Shown here piece after piece: positions 8,106 to 15,690 of a DNA stretch of 28,663 nucleotides. Position numbers and translations under genes: made by a program. Source of the DNA: an uncultured Rikenellaceae bacterium. Lineage in GTDB: Bacteria; Bacteroidota; Bacteroidia; Bacteroidales; UBA932. The notes under the pieces are model-generated. The model was given only the letters and a program-made list of their open reading frames with translations. It did no database searches and was not told the DNA's origin. Numbering within the stretch: the first letter of the stretch is position 1; each line of letters starts with the position of its first letter. The stretch spans positions 1-28,663 of the forward strand of contig CALCYB010000172.1 of assembly GCA_937906485.1 (NCBI GenBank). The letters run 5' to 3'.

Positions 8106-9923
8106 TTACAATAACTTGGCCAGGTCATCCAGGGTAATGAGGGTCATGCATTTTTTCCCTCGGGGTGAATAACTTGGCTCTTTACAGGCAAACAAGGAGT
8201 CCACCAAGAATTGTGCCTCAACCACAGACAGGTTCTCACAAGGTCCCCCTGCGCATAATTTTGCAATCGGTTCCGCCCACAGCTCCTGAGGCTGGTCAAG
8301 CAGTCCCACCACTTCATCGATCAACAACCGGCCTGCCTGCAACGCAACTGGGAAACCCTCCGGACAAGCATGAATGACCACCGTATCCGCACCAAAGGGA
8401 CGGATATCAAAACCCATGCGTGTCAACTTGTCAGCATTCTCCTCGATCAGCGCCAGGGTCTGCGGATCCACGTTCACTTGTTCCGGGAACAAGGTTTGTT
8501 GCGTCAGGGAACGCTGTTCCTTCAAGGCATCCCGGTAACGTTCGTAAAAAATCCGTTCCCGGGCACGGGCCACATCGATCAGCAGAATGCCGGACTTCAT
8601 GGTTGTGATCAGGAAGCGCCCGTGTACCTGCAACAAGGGACGCTGACCGGACAACTCGTCCTTGAACAGGGACTGATAGCCATCAACACCTGCCGTTTCG
8701 TTCATGCTGGAGGAATAGACGGGTGCCACGGACTCCATAAAACCTTCATCCGGGAACTCTTCTGTATTGGGAACCAGGGCGGCAGCAGACTGTCCGCGCG
8801 TAAGACGCCCCGTACCGGCTTCTTGGAAAGGATTGAACAAAGGATCGTAATCAATCTTCGGAGGACCGACCGGACGCCGATGGTCAAAGACCGGAATTTC
8901 CGGAGCCCCTTCCATATCAAAATCAATACTCGGTCCGAAGGCATGTTTTCCAACGGCCTCGCGCACAGCGGCATAAATGATCTCAAAAATCAAGGACTCA
9001 CTCTCAAACTTGACCTCGATCTTTGCAGGATGGATGTTGATGTCCACGGACCCGGGATCGCATTCCAAGTACAGGAAATACGCCGGAACCTGGTCCGCGG
9101 GAATGATCTTCTCATAGGCTTTGGCAATCGCCTTGAACAGGTAACGGCTCTGGAAATAACGGCCGTTGACAAACAGGTACTGATAAGGCTGGTGCTTGCG
9201 TGCCTCTTCGGGAGCTCCGATAAAGCCATGCACCTTCACCACGGAAGTCTCCACATTGACCTCAATGATGCTTTGGGCCACGTCCTTTCCGGCAATTTCC
9301 CTTATCCTCAACTTCCGGTTCTGACAACAGGACAGTTGATAAATCGGCTTGCCATTGTGAATCAACTTGAAGGAAATATCCGGATAAGAAAGGGCAACCC
9401 GACAGAATTCCTGGGTAATGGCCCGAAATTCAGCCGCCTCCGATTTCAGAAATTTACGGCGTGCCGGTACATTGTAAAAAATATTGCGTACAGCAATGCT
9501 GGTACCGACCGGGGCCTGGACCGGTTCCTGCGACACAAATTCCGAGGCAGCAAAACGGGTCTCACTGCCCATTTCGTCCCCCTGACGGCAAGTCCGCAAG
9601 GTAAGTTCCGAGACAGCGGCAATCGAAGGCAGGGCTTCTCCCCGAAAACCATAGGTGGTAATGGACTGCAAATCTTCCGCCACGGCTATCTTGGAGGTTG
9701 CATGCCGCTCAAATGCCAGACGGGCATCTGCAGCAGACATACCACAGCCATCGTCCGTCACCCGGATCAAGGTCCGACCAGCATCCTGAATTTCCACGAC
9801 AAGACGGCTGGCACCGGCGTCGATGGCATTTTCCATCAACTCCTTGACCACAGAAGCCGGACGCTGTACCACCTCTCCGGCGGCAATCAGATTGGCAATT
9901 TGTGAAGGAAGAACCTGCAGCAT
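8106..9923 (-). CDS. mutL: DNA mismatch repair protein MutL
   Basis: MutL links mismatch recognition by MutS to strand removal. The 605-residue product has an intact GHKL ATPase: ELMENAIDAG (Glu28, Asn32), DDGCGM near 60, and TYGFRGEAL near 90. A variable linker and the C-terminal dimerisation domain follow (VHGRFLITT onward, ending SLFACKEPSYSPRGKKC). The metal-binding DQHxxxE-type motif expected in endonuclease MutLs is altered: residues 450-458 read DVARARERI. The N-terminus starts only two residues before the conserved VLPSQIANLIAAGEV, so a few residues may be missing or a non-ATG start used. It is second in a five-gene minus-strand operon, 5 bases after the small membrane protein gene. 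Confidence 0.95.
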   Translation of the reverse strand: MLQVLPSQIANLIAAGEVVQRPASVVKELMENAIDAGASRLVVEIQDAGRTLIRVTDDGCGMSAADARLAFERHATSKIAVAEDLQSITTYGFRGEALPSIAAVSELTLRTCRQGDEMGSETRFAASEFVSQEPVQAPVGTSIAVRNIFYNVPARRKFLKSEAAEFRAITQEFCRVALSYPDISFKLIHNGKPIYQLSCCQNRKLRIREIAGKDVAQSIIEVNVETSVVKVHGFIGAPEEARKHQPYQYLFVNGRYFQSRYLFKAIAKAYEKIIPADQVPAYFLYLECDPGSVDINIHPAKIEVKFESESLIFEIIYAAVREAVGKHAFGPSIDFDMEGAPEIPVFDHRRPVGPPKIDYDPLFNPFQEAGTGRLTRGQSAAALVPNTEEFPDEGFMESVAPVYSSSMNETAGVDGYQSLFKDELSGQRPLLQVHGRFLITTMKSGILLIDVARARERIFYERYRDALKEQRSLTQQTLFPEQVNVDPQTLALIEENADKLTRMGFDIRPFGADTVVIHACPEGFPVALQAGRLLIDEVVGLLDQPQELWAEPIAKLCAGGPCENLSVVEAQFLVDSLFACKEPSYSPRGKKCMTLITLDDLAKLL

Positions 9924-9928
9924 ACCGG

Positions 9929-10267
9929 CTAACGGAGGAATGAATTCATCAGTTCAACGAACATGTCGCCGAAAAAGATGAGAAAAATAAAAAATATCGC
10001 CAGCGAAATGTAGGATATCAAGCGCATGGTTGTCGGCTTGAATGGTTGACGGCGGTTCTGCTCGGCCGCTTCCCGGAATTTCCCACGAATCAGTTTGCCA
10101 GGCACATAAAGTTCGTCTTCCAACTCCATGCCTGCCTGTTTCGCCTTCTCCCGCTGCAAATCTTTTACCAAGGCCTCACGACGTTCTTTTCTTGGATCGT
10201 AATAGCGAGGTTCATAATGAAATACCCGATGTTCCGGAATTTTGAAAAAACTAAAGTTGACAGCCAT
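9929..10267 (-). CDS. Conserved small membrane protein of unknown function
   Basis: This is a 112-residue protein with a basic, charged N-terminal two-thirds (FHYEPRYYDPRKERREAL, then KDLQREKAKQ) and one C-terminal hydrophobic segment (about 83-105, ISLAIFFIFLIFF). It resembles the short F-x-Y-x-P-R-Y-Y proteins found next to mutL in Bacteroidota; from memory these are sometimes mislabelled as a riboflavin synthase subunit, for which nothing here argues. It leads the mutL operon, with mutL starting 5 bases after its stop. A -7 element lies 20 bases upstream. It is probably a cytoplasmic-facing membrane protein. I do not recognise a function. Confidence 0.75.
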   Translation of the reverse strand: MAVNFSFFKIPEHRVFHYEPRYYDPRKERREALVKDLQREKAKQAGMELEDELYVPGKLIRGKFREAAEQNRRQPFKPTTMRLISYISLAIFFIFLIFFGDMFVELMNSFLR

Positions 10268-10287
10268 ATTCCTTGTATTTAATCCTA

Positions 10288-10295
10288 CAAAGATA
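10288..10295 (-). promoter_or_regulatory. -7 promoter element of the mutL operon
   Basis: The minus strand reads TATCTTTG, matching TAnnTTTG, 20 bases before the start codon of the small membrane protein gene. No good -33 TTTG is visible. It faces the ispF -7 element across 12 bases, so the two promoters are likely to compete. Confidence 0.5.
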
Positions 10296-10307
10296 ACATA
10301 AATATTT

Positions 10308-10315
10308 TACCTTTG
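10308..10315 (+). promoter_or_regulatory. -7 promoter element of ispF
   Basis: TACCTTTG matches TAnnTTTG, 38 bases before the ispF ATG at 10354. No clear -33 TTTG is seen. Transcription from here would leave a leader of about 33 bases and would exclude an alternative TTG start at 10318. Confidence 0.5.
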
Positions 10316-10353
10316 CCTTGCCTATCGGCAATCTGAAGACAATTCTACAAAAT

Positions 10354-10863
10354 ATGGAAACACCTACCCCGCTCCCTTTCCGCATTGGCAACGGCTACGA
10401 CGTTCACCAACTGGCTCCTGACCTGCCTCTTGTCCTGTGCGGTGTCCACATTCCCCACACCCATGGCTGTGTTGCGCACTCCGACGGAGATGTCGCTATC
10501 CACGCCCTATGCGATGCATTGCTTGGCGCACTGGCCCTCGGGGATATCGGCAAACATTTTCCGGATACCAGCGCGGAATACAAAGGCATTGACAGCCGCA
10601 TTCTGTTGCGCAAAGTAGTAGCCCTTGTTCTGGAACACGGTTACCGCATCGGTAATGCAGACATCACCATCGCCCTCCAACGGCCCAAGGTCCGTCCCTA
10701 CATCGAAACCATGCGCGCCTGCCTGGCAGAAGACCTGCAGATTCCGGTAGACTGCGTTTCGGTCAAAGCCACCACGACTGAGAAACTGGGATTCGTAGGA
10801 AAAGAAGAAGGCGTAGCTTCCTACGCCTCCATTCTGCTTCTCTATTCTGCATACAGCAGGTAA
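10354..10863 (+). CDS. ispF: 2-C-methyl-D-erythritol 2,4-cyclodiphosphate synthase
   Basis: IspF converts CDP-ME 2-phosphate to ME-cPP and CMP in the MEP pathway of isoprenoid synthesis. The 169-residue product carries the zinc ligands in GNGYDVHQL (Asp16, His18), the HSDGDVAIHALCDALLG and GDIGKHFPDTS blocks, and the nucleotide-binding KATTTEKLGFVGKEEG segment. The ATG at 10354 is chosen; a TTG at 10318 lies almost on the predicted transcription start. The last 22 bases overlap the 3' end of the convergent namZ gene. A hairpin near its 3' end probably serves as the terminator of that gene. Confidence 0.95.
   Translation: METPTPLPFRIGNGYDVHQLAPDLPLVLCGVHIPHTHGCVAHSDGDVAIHALCDALLGALALGDIGKHFPDTSAEYKGIDSRILLRKVVALVLEHGYRIGNADITIALQRPKVRPYIETMRACLAEDLQIPVDCVSVKATTTEKLGFVGKEEGVASYASILLLYSAYSR
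10809..10828 (-). terminator. Possible namZ terminator inside the ispF coding region
   Basis: A perfect 8-bp inverted repeat (10809-10816 with 10821-10828) has a 4-base loop. On the minus strand the stem is followed by a T-rich run (TTCTTCTTTTCC), the layout of an intrinsic terminator, 14 bases beyond the namZ stop codon. It lies inside the last codons of ispF. Confidence 0.5.
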
Positions 10864-12050
10864 GGTCTGCGCTGCTGCTTGAATTGTTCCACATCCTCAG
10901 CCCACATGGCTTCGATCTCTTCGGCACTCTTGCCGGCCTTGATCATCTTCCGACCGTAATCCCGACCGAACAACAGTTCAAAGAAAGAACGGAAGAAGTG
11001 GTCATCCAGGTTCAGGTTGTTGTAGGCATCGATGACATAGCGCATATCAATTCCCTCTTCGTTGATCTGCGCTAAAGAAGGAGCAAAGCGCAGGTCCACA
11101 CCCTGGCATTCGCGGTCCAGTTGCGGCGGATTCTTGGCTCCGGGCACGCTTCTGGGCGTAAACTTGAAATCATAACCCTTCATGTTCGGGTGACCGTACA
11201 ATTGAAACGGTCCGTCCGTACCCCGACCCAGGCTCACCGGTGTCGCCTCGAAGAAACAAATGGAGGGATACAGGTAAATGGAACGCATGTTCGGCAAGTT
11301 GGGAGACGGCTTGATGGGAAGGATGTACTTCATGGCATGGTCATAATTCTTGCACGGCACCACGGTCAGATCACATTGGGCCCCGTCTTTCAACCAGCCT
11401 TCGCCGTTGATCATCAGAGCCAGTTCTCCCAAGGTCATCCCATGGACAATCGGAATCGGCAACCAGCCTACGCCGGATTTGTACTTCATATCCAGAATCG
11501 GGCCATCCACATAAAATCCCAGGGGATTGGGACGGTCCAAGACGATGAACTTCTTGCCTTTCTCCGCACAAGCATCCATTACGCGAGCCATGGTGGCATT
11601 GTAGGTATAGAAACGTACACCTACATCCTGCAAGTCAAACACCATCACATCAAACTCGTCCATGACCTCATCACTGGGACGGTTGATGCCTTTGGCATAC
11701 AAGGAGCGGATCGGTATGCCGGTTTTCGAATCCACCCCGTCACTGACGTGTTCACCCGCATCGGCATCTCCACGGAAACCATGTTCGGGAGACATGATGG
11801 AAACCACGTTGACGCCCATGGACAGGAGCGTATCCAACAAATGGCTGGTCGGACTCACCATCCCGGTCTGGTTGGACAGGACAGACACCCGTTTGCCTTC
11901 CAGCAAGGGCAGGTATTCCTCAAAAGACAAGGCCCCGACTTGGATGTCTGCGGCACGCTCGTCCACAATAAAAGTTTCCGGCTCTACCGGTCTGGTCACA
12001 CAACCGCAGAGCATCATGCTGCAGATTGCACCAACTAACAATCGTTTCAT
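10842..12050 (-). CDS. namZ: NamZ-type exo-beta-N-acetylmuramidase (DUF1343), lipoprotein
   Basis: This 402-residue DUF1343 (YbbC/NamZ, glycoside hydrolase family GH171) protein is expected to release terminal MurNAc from peptidoglycan fragments. A lipobox (MLCGC, Cys17) predicts a lipid-anchored envelope protein. Typical family blocks are present: VSVLSNQTGMVSPTSH, SPEHGFRGDADAGEH, VFDLQDVGVRFYTY, DRPNPLGFYVDGP, IPIVHGMTLGELA, and RGTDGPFQLYGHPN. It follows tsaE by 24 bases, likely in the same transcript, and converges on ispF with a 22-base overlap. The role is probably cell-wall salvage or turnover. The enzyme activity is inferred from characterised NamZ homologues. Confidence 0.88.
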   Translation of the reverse strand: MKRLLVGAICSMMLCGCVTRPVEPETFIVDERAADIQVGALSFEEYLPLLEGKRVSVLSNQTGMVSPTSHLLDTLLSMGVNVVSIMSPEHGFRGDADAGEHVSDGVDSKTGIPIRSLYAKGINRPSDEVMDEFDVMVFDLQDVGVRFYTYNATMARVMDACAEKGKKFIVLDRPNPLGFYVDGPILDMKYKSGVGWLPIPIVHGMTLGELALMINGEGWLKDGAQCDLTVVPCKNYDHAMKYILPIKPSPNLPNMRSIYLYPSICFFEATPVSLGRGTDGPFQLYGHPNMKGYDFKFTPRSVPGAKNPPQLDRECQGVDLRFAPSLAQINEEGIDMRYVIDAYNNLNLDDHFFRSFFELLFGRDYGRKMIKAGKSAEEIEAMWAEDVEQFKQQRRPYLLYAE

Positions 12051-12074
12051 ATCAGTGTTATTTATGGGTTCCCA

Positions 12075-12491
12075 TCAATCAAAAGAAATGCGGCGCCGGT
12101 CATCCCCCGTCACCTCCAGGCGTACTTTCAGGCAGTCTTCCGGCAATAGCGGCCCGATATTTTCCGGCCACTCGATCAGACAGAGTCCATCCCCGTAAAG
12201 GTACTCCTCAAATCCGATATCCAACGCCTCTTCCAGACGCTCGATCCGATAGAAATCAAAATGCCATATCGGCATTCCGTCACTGGCCTCGTACTCATTC
12301 ACCAAGGTAAATGTCGGGCTGTTGACCGTATCTTCCACGCCCAGAACCCTGCACAAGGCGGTAATGAATGTGGTCTTACCCGCCCCCATCTGTCCATAAA
12401 AGGCGAGCACCCGGCGGTCTTTCACCAGTTCCCAAAAGCGCTGTGCAACAGCATCCAATTCCTGTATTCCGTTGATCTCTAAAATTTGCAT
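12075..12491 (-). CDS. tsaE: tRNA t6A biosynthesis ATPase TsaE
   Basis: TsaE is the P-loop ATPase that supports the TsaB-TsaD complex in t6A synthesis. The 138-residue product has the Walker A motif GQMGAGKTT (33-41), the family block SPTFTLVNEY, WHFDFYRI and the C-terminal LIEWPENIG. The start at 12491 (MQILEING) is preferred over one nine codons upstream, because a -7 promoter element overlaps that extension. yifB lies upstream on the same strand (stop at 12532) and namZ downstream. Confidence 0.93.
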   Translation of the reverse strand: MQILEINGIQELDAVAQRFWELVKDRRVLAFYGQMGAGKTTFITALCRVLGVEDTVNSPTFTLVNEYEASDGMPIWHFDFYRIERLEEALDIGFEEYLYGDGLCLIEWPENIGPLLPEDCLKVRLEVTGDDRRRISFD

Positions 12492-12515
12492 AACTACGAA
12501 TTCTACGTCAAGGTC

Positions 12516-12523
12516 CAAAGATA
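12516..12523 (-). promoter_or_regulatory. -7 promoter element of tsaE-namZ
   Basis: The minus strand reads TATCTTTG, matching TAnnTTTG, 24 bases before the tsaE ATG and just after the yifB stop codon. No clear -33 TTTG is present. It would give tsaE-namZ a promoter separate from yifB. Confidence 0.45.
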
Positions 12524-12531
12524 CGAATTAT

Positions 12532-14076
12532 TCAGAGCATATCTGAAAAAAAACGATGGTCCGACTGACACCGGTAACCGGCAGCCTCGGCCAGATGGTG
12601 GGGAAGGATGTGCTCACACCCCTGGAGATCAGCAAGGGTCCTGGCCAGTTTCAACAAACGGGAATACCCCCTTGCCGACAAGTGCAGGCGGGAAATGATC
12701 CGCCCCAACAGGTCGCGGCCCTTGGCAGACAGGGCACAATAACGGGCCAGCTGGTGGCTGCCCATCTGTGCATTCGTATAGATTCCATCCCCGGCAAACC
12801 GTGCTTTCTGGATTGCCCGGGCCGCCGACACACGCTCTGCTATCTCCGCACTGGACTCCTCCTGCACAGACCGGTCCACCAGTTGCTTGGAATCAATGGG
12901 CCGGACCGCCACCTGAAGATCGATGCGGTCCATCAAAGGACCTGAAAGACGCGACCAATAGCGATGAAGCACCCCTTCGTGGCAGGTACAGCGGTCTGTC
13001 CCGTCACCATAATACCCGCAGGGACATGGATTCATCGAAGCCACCAGCATAAAGGAAGCCGGATAGGTAACTTTGTAGCGGGAACGTGAAATGGCAATTT
13101 TTCTTTCTTCCAAAGGCTGACGCAATTCATTGAGCAGGGTAGAGGGAAACTGCACCAGTTCATCCAGATAAAGTACGCCGTTGTGGGCCAGGGAGATCTC
13201 TCCCGGCATGGCCCGCAAACCGCCTCCTGTCAGAGAAACGGAAGTTGCCGTGTGGTGCGGGGCACGGAAAGGACGCTTTCCTGGAAAGCGGAGCACCTGG
13301 TCCCCCAAACCGGCCACCGAATAGATCTTGACCGTTTCCAGACTTTCCTCCATGGTCATGGGTGGCAAGATGGAAGCCAGGCACCGGGCCATAAAACTCT
13401 TGCCGGAACCTGGAGGTCCGACCATCAGCAGGTTATGGGCACCGGCCGCAGCAATCTCCAATCCCCGCTTGACATACGACTGACCGATGACCCATTTGAA
13501 ATCATCTTCCCCGGAACCTCCCACAGCAGGAATCACCGGCGCCTGATCCGGCACCCGATCCGGATAATGTCCTGTCTCCAGACAATGAACCACCGCCATC
13601 AGATGATCCAAAGCACAAATCCGGATACCGGGCACCATCAAAGCCTCTTCCCTTACCTGTGCCGGGAAGAAACAGACATCAAAACCGGCTTGTTTGGCAT
13701 ACAGGGCCAAGGGCAGGGCCCCGGGTATTTTCCGCAAGGAGCCGTCCAGCCCCAATTCTCCCCAGAAGCAGCAGCGGAGATTTTCCTGCAAGAGCAACTG
13801 CCCGGATGCCAGCAAGATACCCAATGCGATAGCACAGTCAAACATGGAACCTTCCTTGCGCACATCCGCCGGCGCCAGGTTGATGACAATCCGTCGCCCC
13901 GGCACCCGATAACCACAGGCAGAAATCGCCGTAACCACCCGCAACAAACTTTCCTTCACCGCATTGTCCGGCAACCCGACCAAATGGATACCTACCCCTG
14001 TCGTGACCGACACCTCAATGGTCACCGGGATGACCTCCAACCCGACAAATGTCGCACTTTCAATTCGAACCAGCAT
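12532..14076 (-). CDS. YifB/ComM-family AAA+ ATPase (Mg-chelatase-like)
   Basis: This is a 514-residue YifB/ComM protein. ComM is a hexameric helicase that promotes branch migration during natural transformation; in species without transformation the role is less clear. The order is the N-terminal Lon-protease-like ChlI region (1-170), the AAA+ core with Walker A GPPGSGKS (220-227) and Walker B GVLYLDELVQF, the Cys-rich CPCGYYGD...CTCHEGV segment, DRIDLQV, and the C-terminal Mg_chelatase_C region. The length is normal. A well-formed promoter lies immediately upstream and predicts a nearly leaderless mRNA. It diverges from mlaE. Confidence 0.93.
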   Translation of the reverse strand: MLVRIESATFVGLEVIPVTIEVSVTTGVGIHLVGLPDNAVKESLLRVVTAISACGYRVPGRRIVINLAPADVRKEGSMFDCAIALGILLASGQLLLQENLRCCFWGELGLDGSLRKIPGALPLALYAKQAGFDVCFFPAQVREEALMVPGIRICALDHLMAVVHCLETGHYPDRVPDQAPVIPAVGGSGEDDFKWVIGQSYVKRGLEIAAAGAHNLLMVGPPGSGKSFMARCLASILPPMTMEESLETVKIYSVAGLGDQVLRFPGKRPFRAPHHTATSVSLTGGGLRAMPGEISLAHNGVLYLDELVQFPSTLLNELRQPLEERKIAISRSRYKVTYPASFMLVASMNPCPCGYYGDGTDRCTCHEGVLHRYWSRLSGPLMDRIDLQVAVRPIDSKQLVDRSVQEESSAEIAERVSAARAIQKARFAGDGIYTNAQMGSHQLARYCALSAKGRDLLGRIISRLHLSARGYSRLLKLARTLADLQGCEHILPHHLAEAAGYRCQSDHRFFSDML

Positions 14077-14083
14077 TTTTCAA

Positions 14084-14115
14084 CAAACCTACCCCATTCT
14101 CCGGTAATGACCAAA
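14084..14115 (-). promoter_or_regulatory. Complete promoter of yifB/comM
   Basis: On the minus strand TTTG (14112-14115) is followed after 20 bases by TAGGTTTG (14084-14091), matching the Bacteroidota TTTG/TAnnTTTG consensus and spacing. The ATG at 14076 is seven bases downstream of the -7 box, so the leader should be only a few bases. Confidence 0.7.
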
Positions 14116-14146
14116 CCATTGCGTCAATTTATACGTTTATAAAAAA

Positions 14147-14923
14147 ATGACTACTTTTACCGCGATTTTTAGAAACATGATTAGAAAGACCCTACAACTG
14201 ATCGGTGACTACATGCTGCTGATGAAGCGGGTTTTCCAAAAGCCCGAGCGCTGGCGCATTTTCGGAAAACAGCTGATTCTGGAAGCAGACAAACTCGTCA
14301 TCCAATCCATTCCGCTGATTGCGCTGATATCCGTTTTCATCGGTGGTGTCATCGTGATGCAGACGGCGCTGAACCTGGTCAGCCCCTTCATTCCCAAAAT
14401 GTATGTGGGCTACATGGCCCGGGAGAGTCTGATCCTGGAATTCTGCTCCACCATGGTCTGCCTCATTCTAGCCGGCAAGATCGGCTCCAACATTTCTTCA
14501 GAAATCGGCAGCATGCGCATCACCGAGCAAATTGACGCCATGGAAATGATGGGGGTCAACTCCGCCAACTACCTGATTCTGCCCAAAGTGGTGGCTGCTA
14601 CCCTGCTCAATCCCTTCCTGATGCTCATGAGCTTCTTCCTCGGTCTGGTCGGCGGTTGGTTCATCGTCTACACCACCGGCATCATCCAGGTGTCCGATTA
14701 CCTGGCCGGCCTCCAATACTGGTTCCTGGGACACTATGTCACCTACAGCATCATCAAGACTGCGGTCTTCAGTTTCATCATCACGACCGTCGCCTCATTC
14801 TACGGGTACAATGCCAAAGGGGGATCTCTGGGCGTGGGACGATCCAGCACCCAGGCCATCGTAGCGAGCAGTGCCCTGATTCTGATCTTTAACCTCATCC
14901 TAACCCAACTCCTCCTACGATGA
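14147..14923 (+). CDS. mlaE: MlaE-type lipid ABC transporter permease
   Basis: This is a 258-residue MlaE/YrbE-family permease. With MlaF it forms the inner-membrane core of an MCE-type transporter that moves phospholipid between the envelope membranes. It has five to six hydrophobic segments (IPLIALISVFIGGVIVMQTA, LILEFCSTMVCLILAGKIG, LMLMSFFLGLVGGWFIVYTT and others) and the conserved EIGSMRITEQIDAMEMMGV coupling helix. An alternative ATG at 14177 (MIRKTLQLIG) would fit family starts as well. It overlaps mlaF by 4 bases (ATGA). No MlaD-like MCE gene is adjacent. A degenerate -7 (TACGTTTA, 14132-14139) precedes it. Confidence 0.9.
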   Translation: MTTFTAIFRNMIRKTLQLIGDYMLLMKRVFQKPERWRIFGKQLILEADKLVIQSIPLIALISVFIGGVIVMQTALNLVSPFIPKMYVGYMARESLILEFCSTMVCLILAGKIGSNISSEIGSMRITEQIDAMEMMGVNSANYLILPKVVAATLLNPFLMLMSFFLGLVGGWFIVYTTGIIQVSDYLAGLQYWFLGHYVTYSIIKTAVFSFIITTVASFYGYNAKGGSLGVGRSSTQAIVASSALILIFNLILTQLLLR

Positions 14924-15672
14924 TTACCGTCCGCAACCTCTACAAATCATTCCAAGGCAAAGAAGTGCTGCACGATATCTCGACCACGTTCCATCCGGGC
15001 CGTTGTTCACTCATCATCGGGGCCAGCGGATCCGGCAAGACCGTACTGCTGAAAACCATCGTCGGCCTCCACGATCCGGACCAGGGCGAGGTCGATTATG
15101 ACGGTGTGCTGTTCAACCGCCTCAAACAAGAAGAACGGAAAACAATCCGGCAAAAAATCGGTATGCTTTTTCAAGGAAGTGCTTTGTTTGACTTTGCCAC
15201 AGTAGAAGAAAACATCCGTTTCCCTATGGATTTTTTCAGCGACTGGTCAGCCGCGCAGAAGAAAGAACGGATTGACTTCTGCCTGAACCGGGTCAACCTA
15301 CTGAATGCCAGCAAAAAATACCCGTCAGAACTATCTGGCGGGATGCAGAAAAGAGTCGGTATCGCTCGTGCAATTGCGTTGAATCCCAAGTATTTGTTCT
15401 GTGACGAACCCAATTCCGGGCTGGATCCGCAGACCGCCCTACGCATCGACGCGCTGATTGCAGAAATCACGCAGGAATTCGGCATCACCACCATCGTGAA
15501 TACACACGATATGAATTCGGTACTGGAAATTGGCGATCAGATTTCATTCATCAGCCAGGGTTGCCTCCGATGGGAAGGAAAACGGGACGAAATCTTCCAG
15601 AGCGACTGCCAGGAATTAAATGATTTTGTGTTTACCTCACAGCTGGCAAAGCAAATCTGGAACAAGCGCTAA
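14920..15672 (+). CDS. mlaF: MlaF-type ABC transporter ATPase
   Basis: This is the 250-residue ATP-binding subunit partnered with the MlaE-type permease. It has Walker A GASGSGKT (34-41), a Q-loop in MLFQGSALF, the ABC signature LSGGMQKR (138-145), Walker B YLFCDEPNSGLDP, and the H-loop NTHDM. The Met/Gln-containing signature and LFQGSALFD are typical of MlaF rather than other ABC ATPases. Translation is coupled to mlaE. The next gene (anti-sigma/barrel) is convergent with an 18-base gap. Periplasmic and outer-membrane partners must be encoded elsewhere. Confidence 0.92.
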   Translation: MITVRNLYKSFQGKEVLHDISTTFHPGRCSLIIGASGSGKTVLLKTIVGLHDPDQGEVDYDGVLFNRLKQEERKTIRQKIGMLFQGSALFDFATVEENIRFPMDFFSDWSAAQKKERIDFCLNRVNLLNASKKYPSELSGGMQKRVGIARAIALNPKYLFCDEPNSGLDPQTALRIDALIAEITQEFGITTIVNTHDMNSVLEIGDQISFISQGCLRWEGKRDEIFQSDCQELNDFVFTSQLAKQIWNKR

Positions 15673-15690
15673 GGCGTAAGGTCCACAGCA

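Noticed and set aside
8370..9905. 511-codon open frame on the plus strand opposite mutL
   Set aside because: It is antisense to a clear mutL and has no domain signature; it is explained by codon bias of the true gene.
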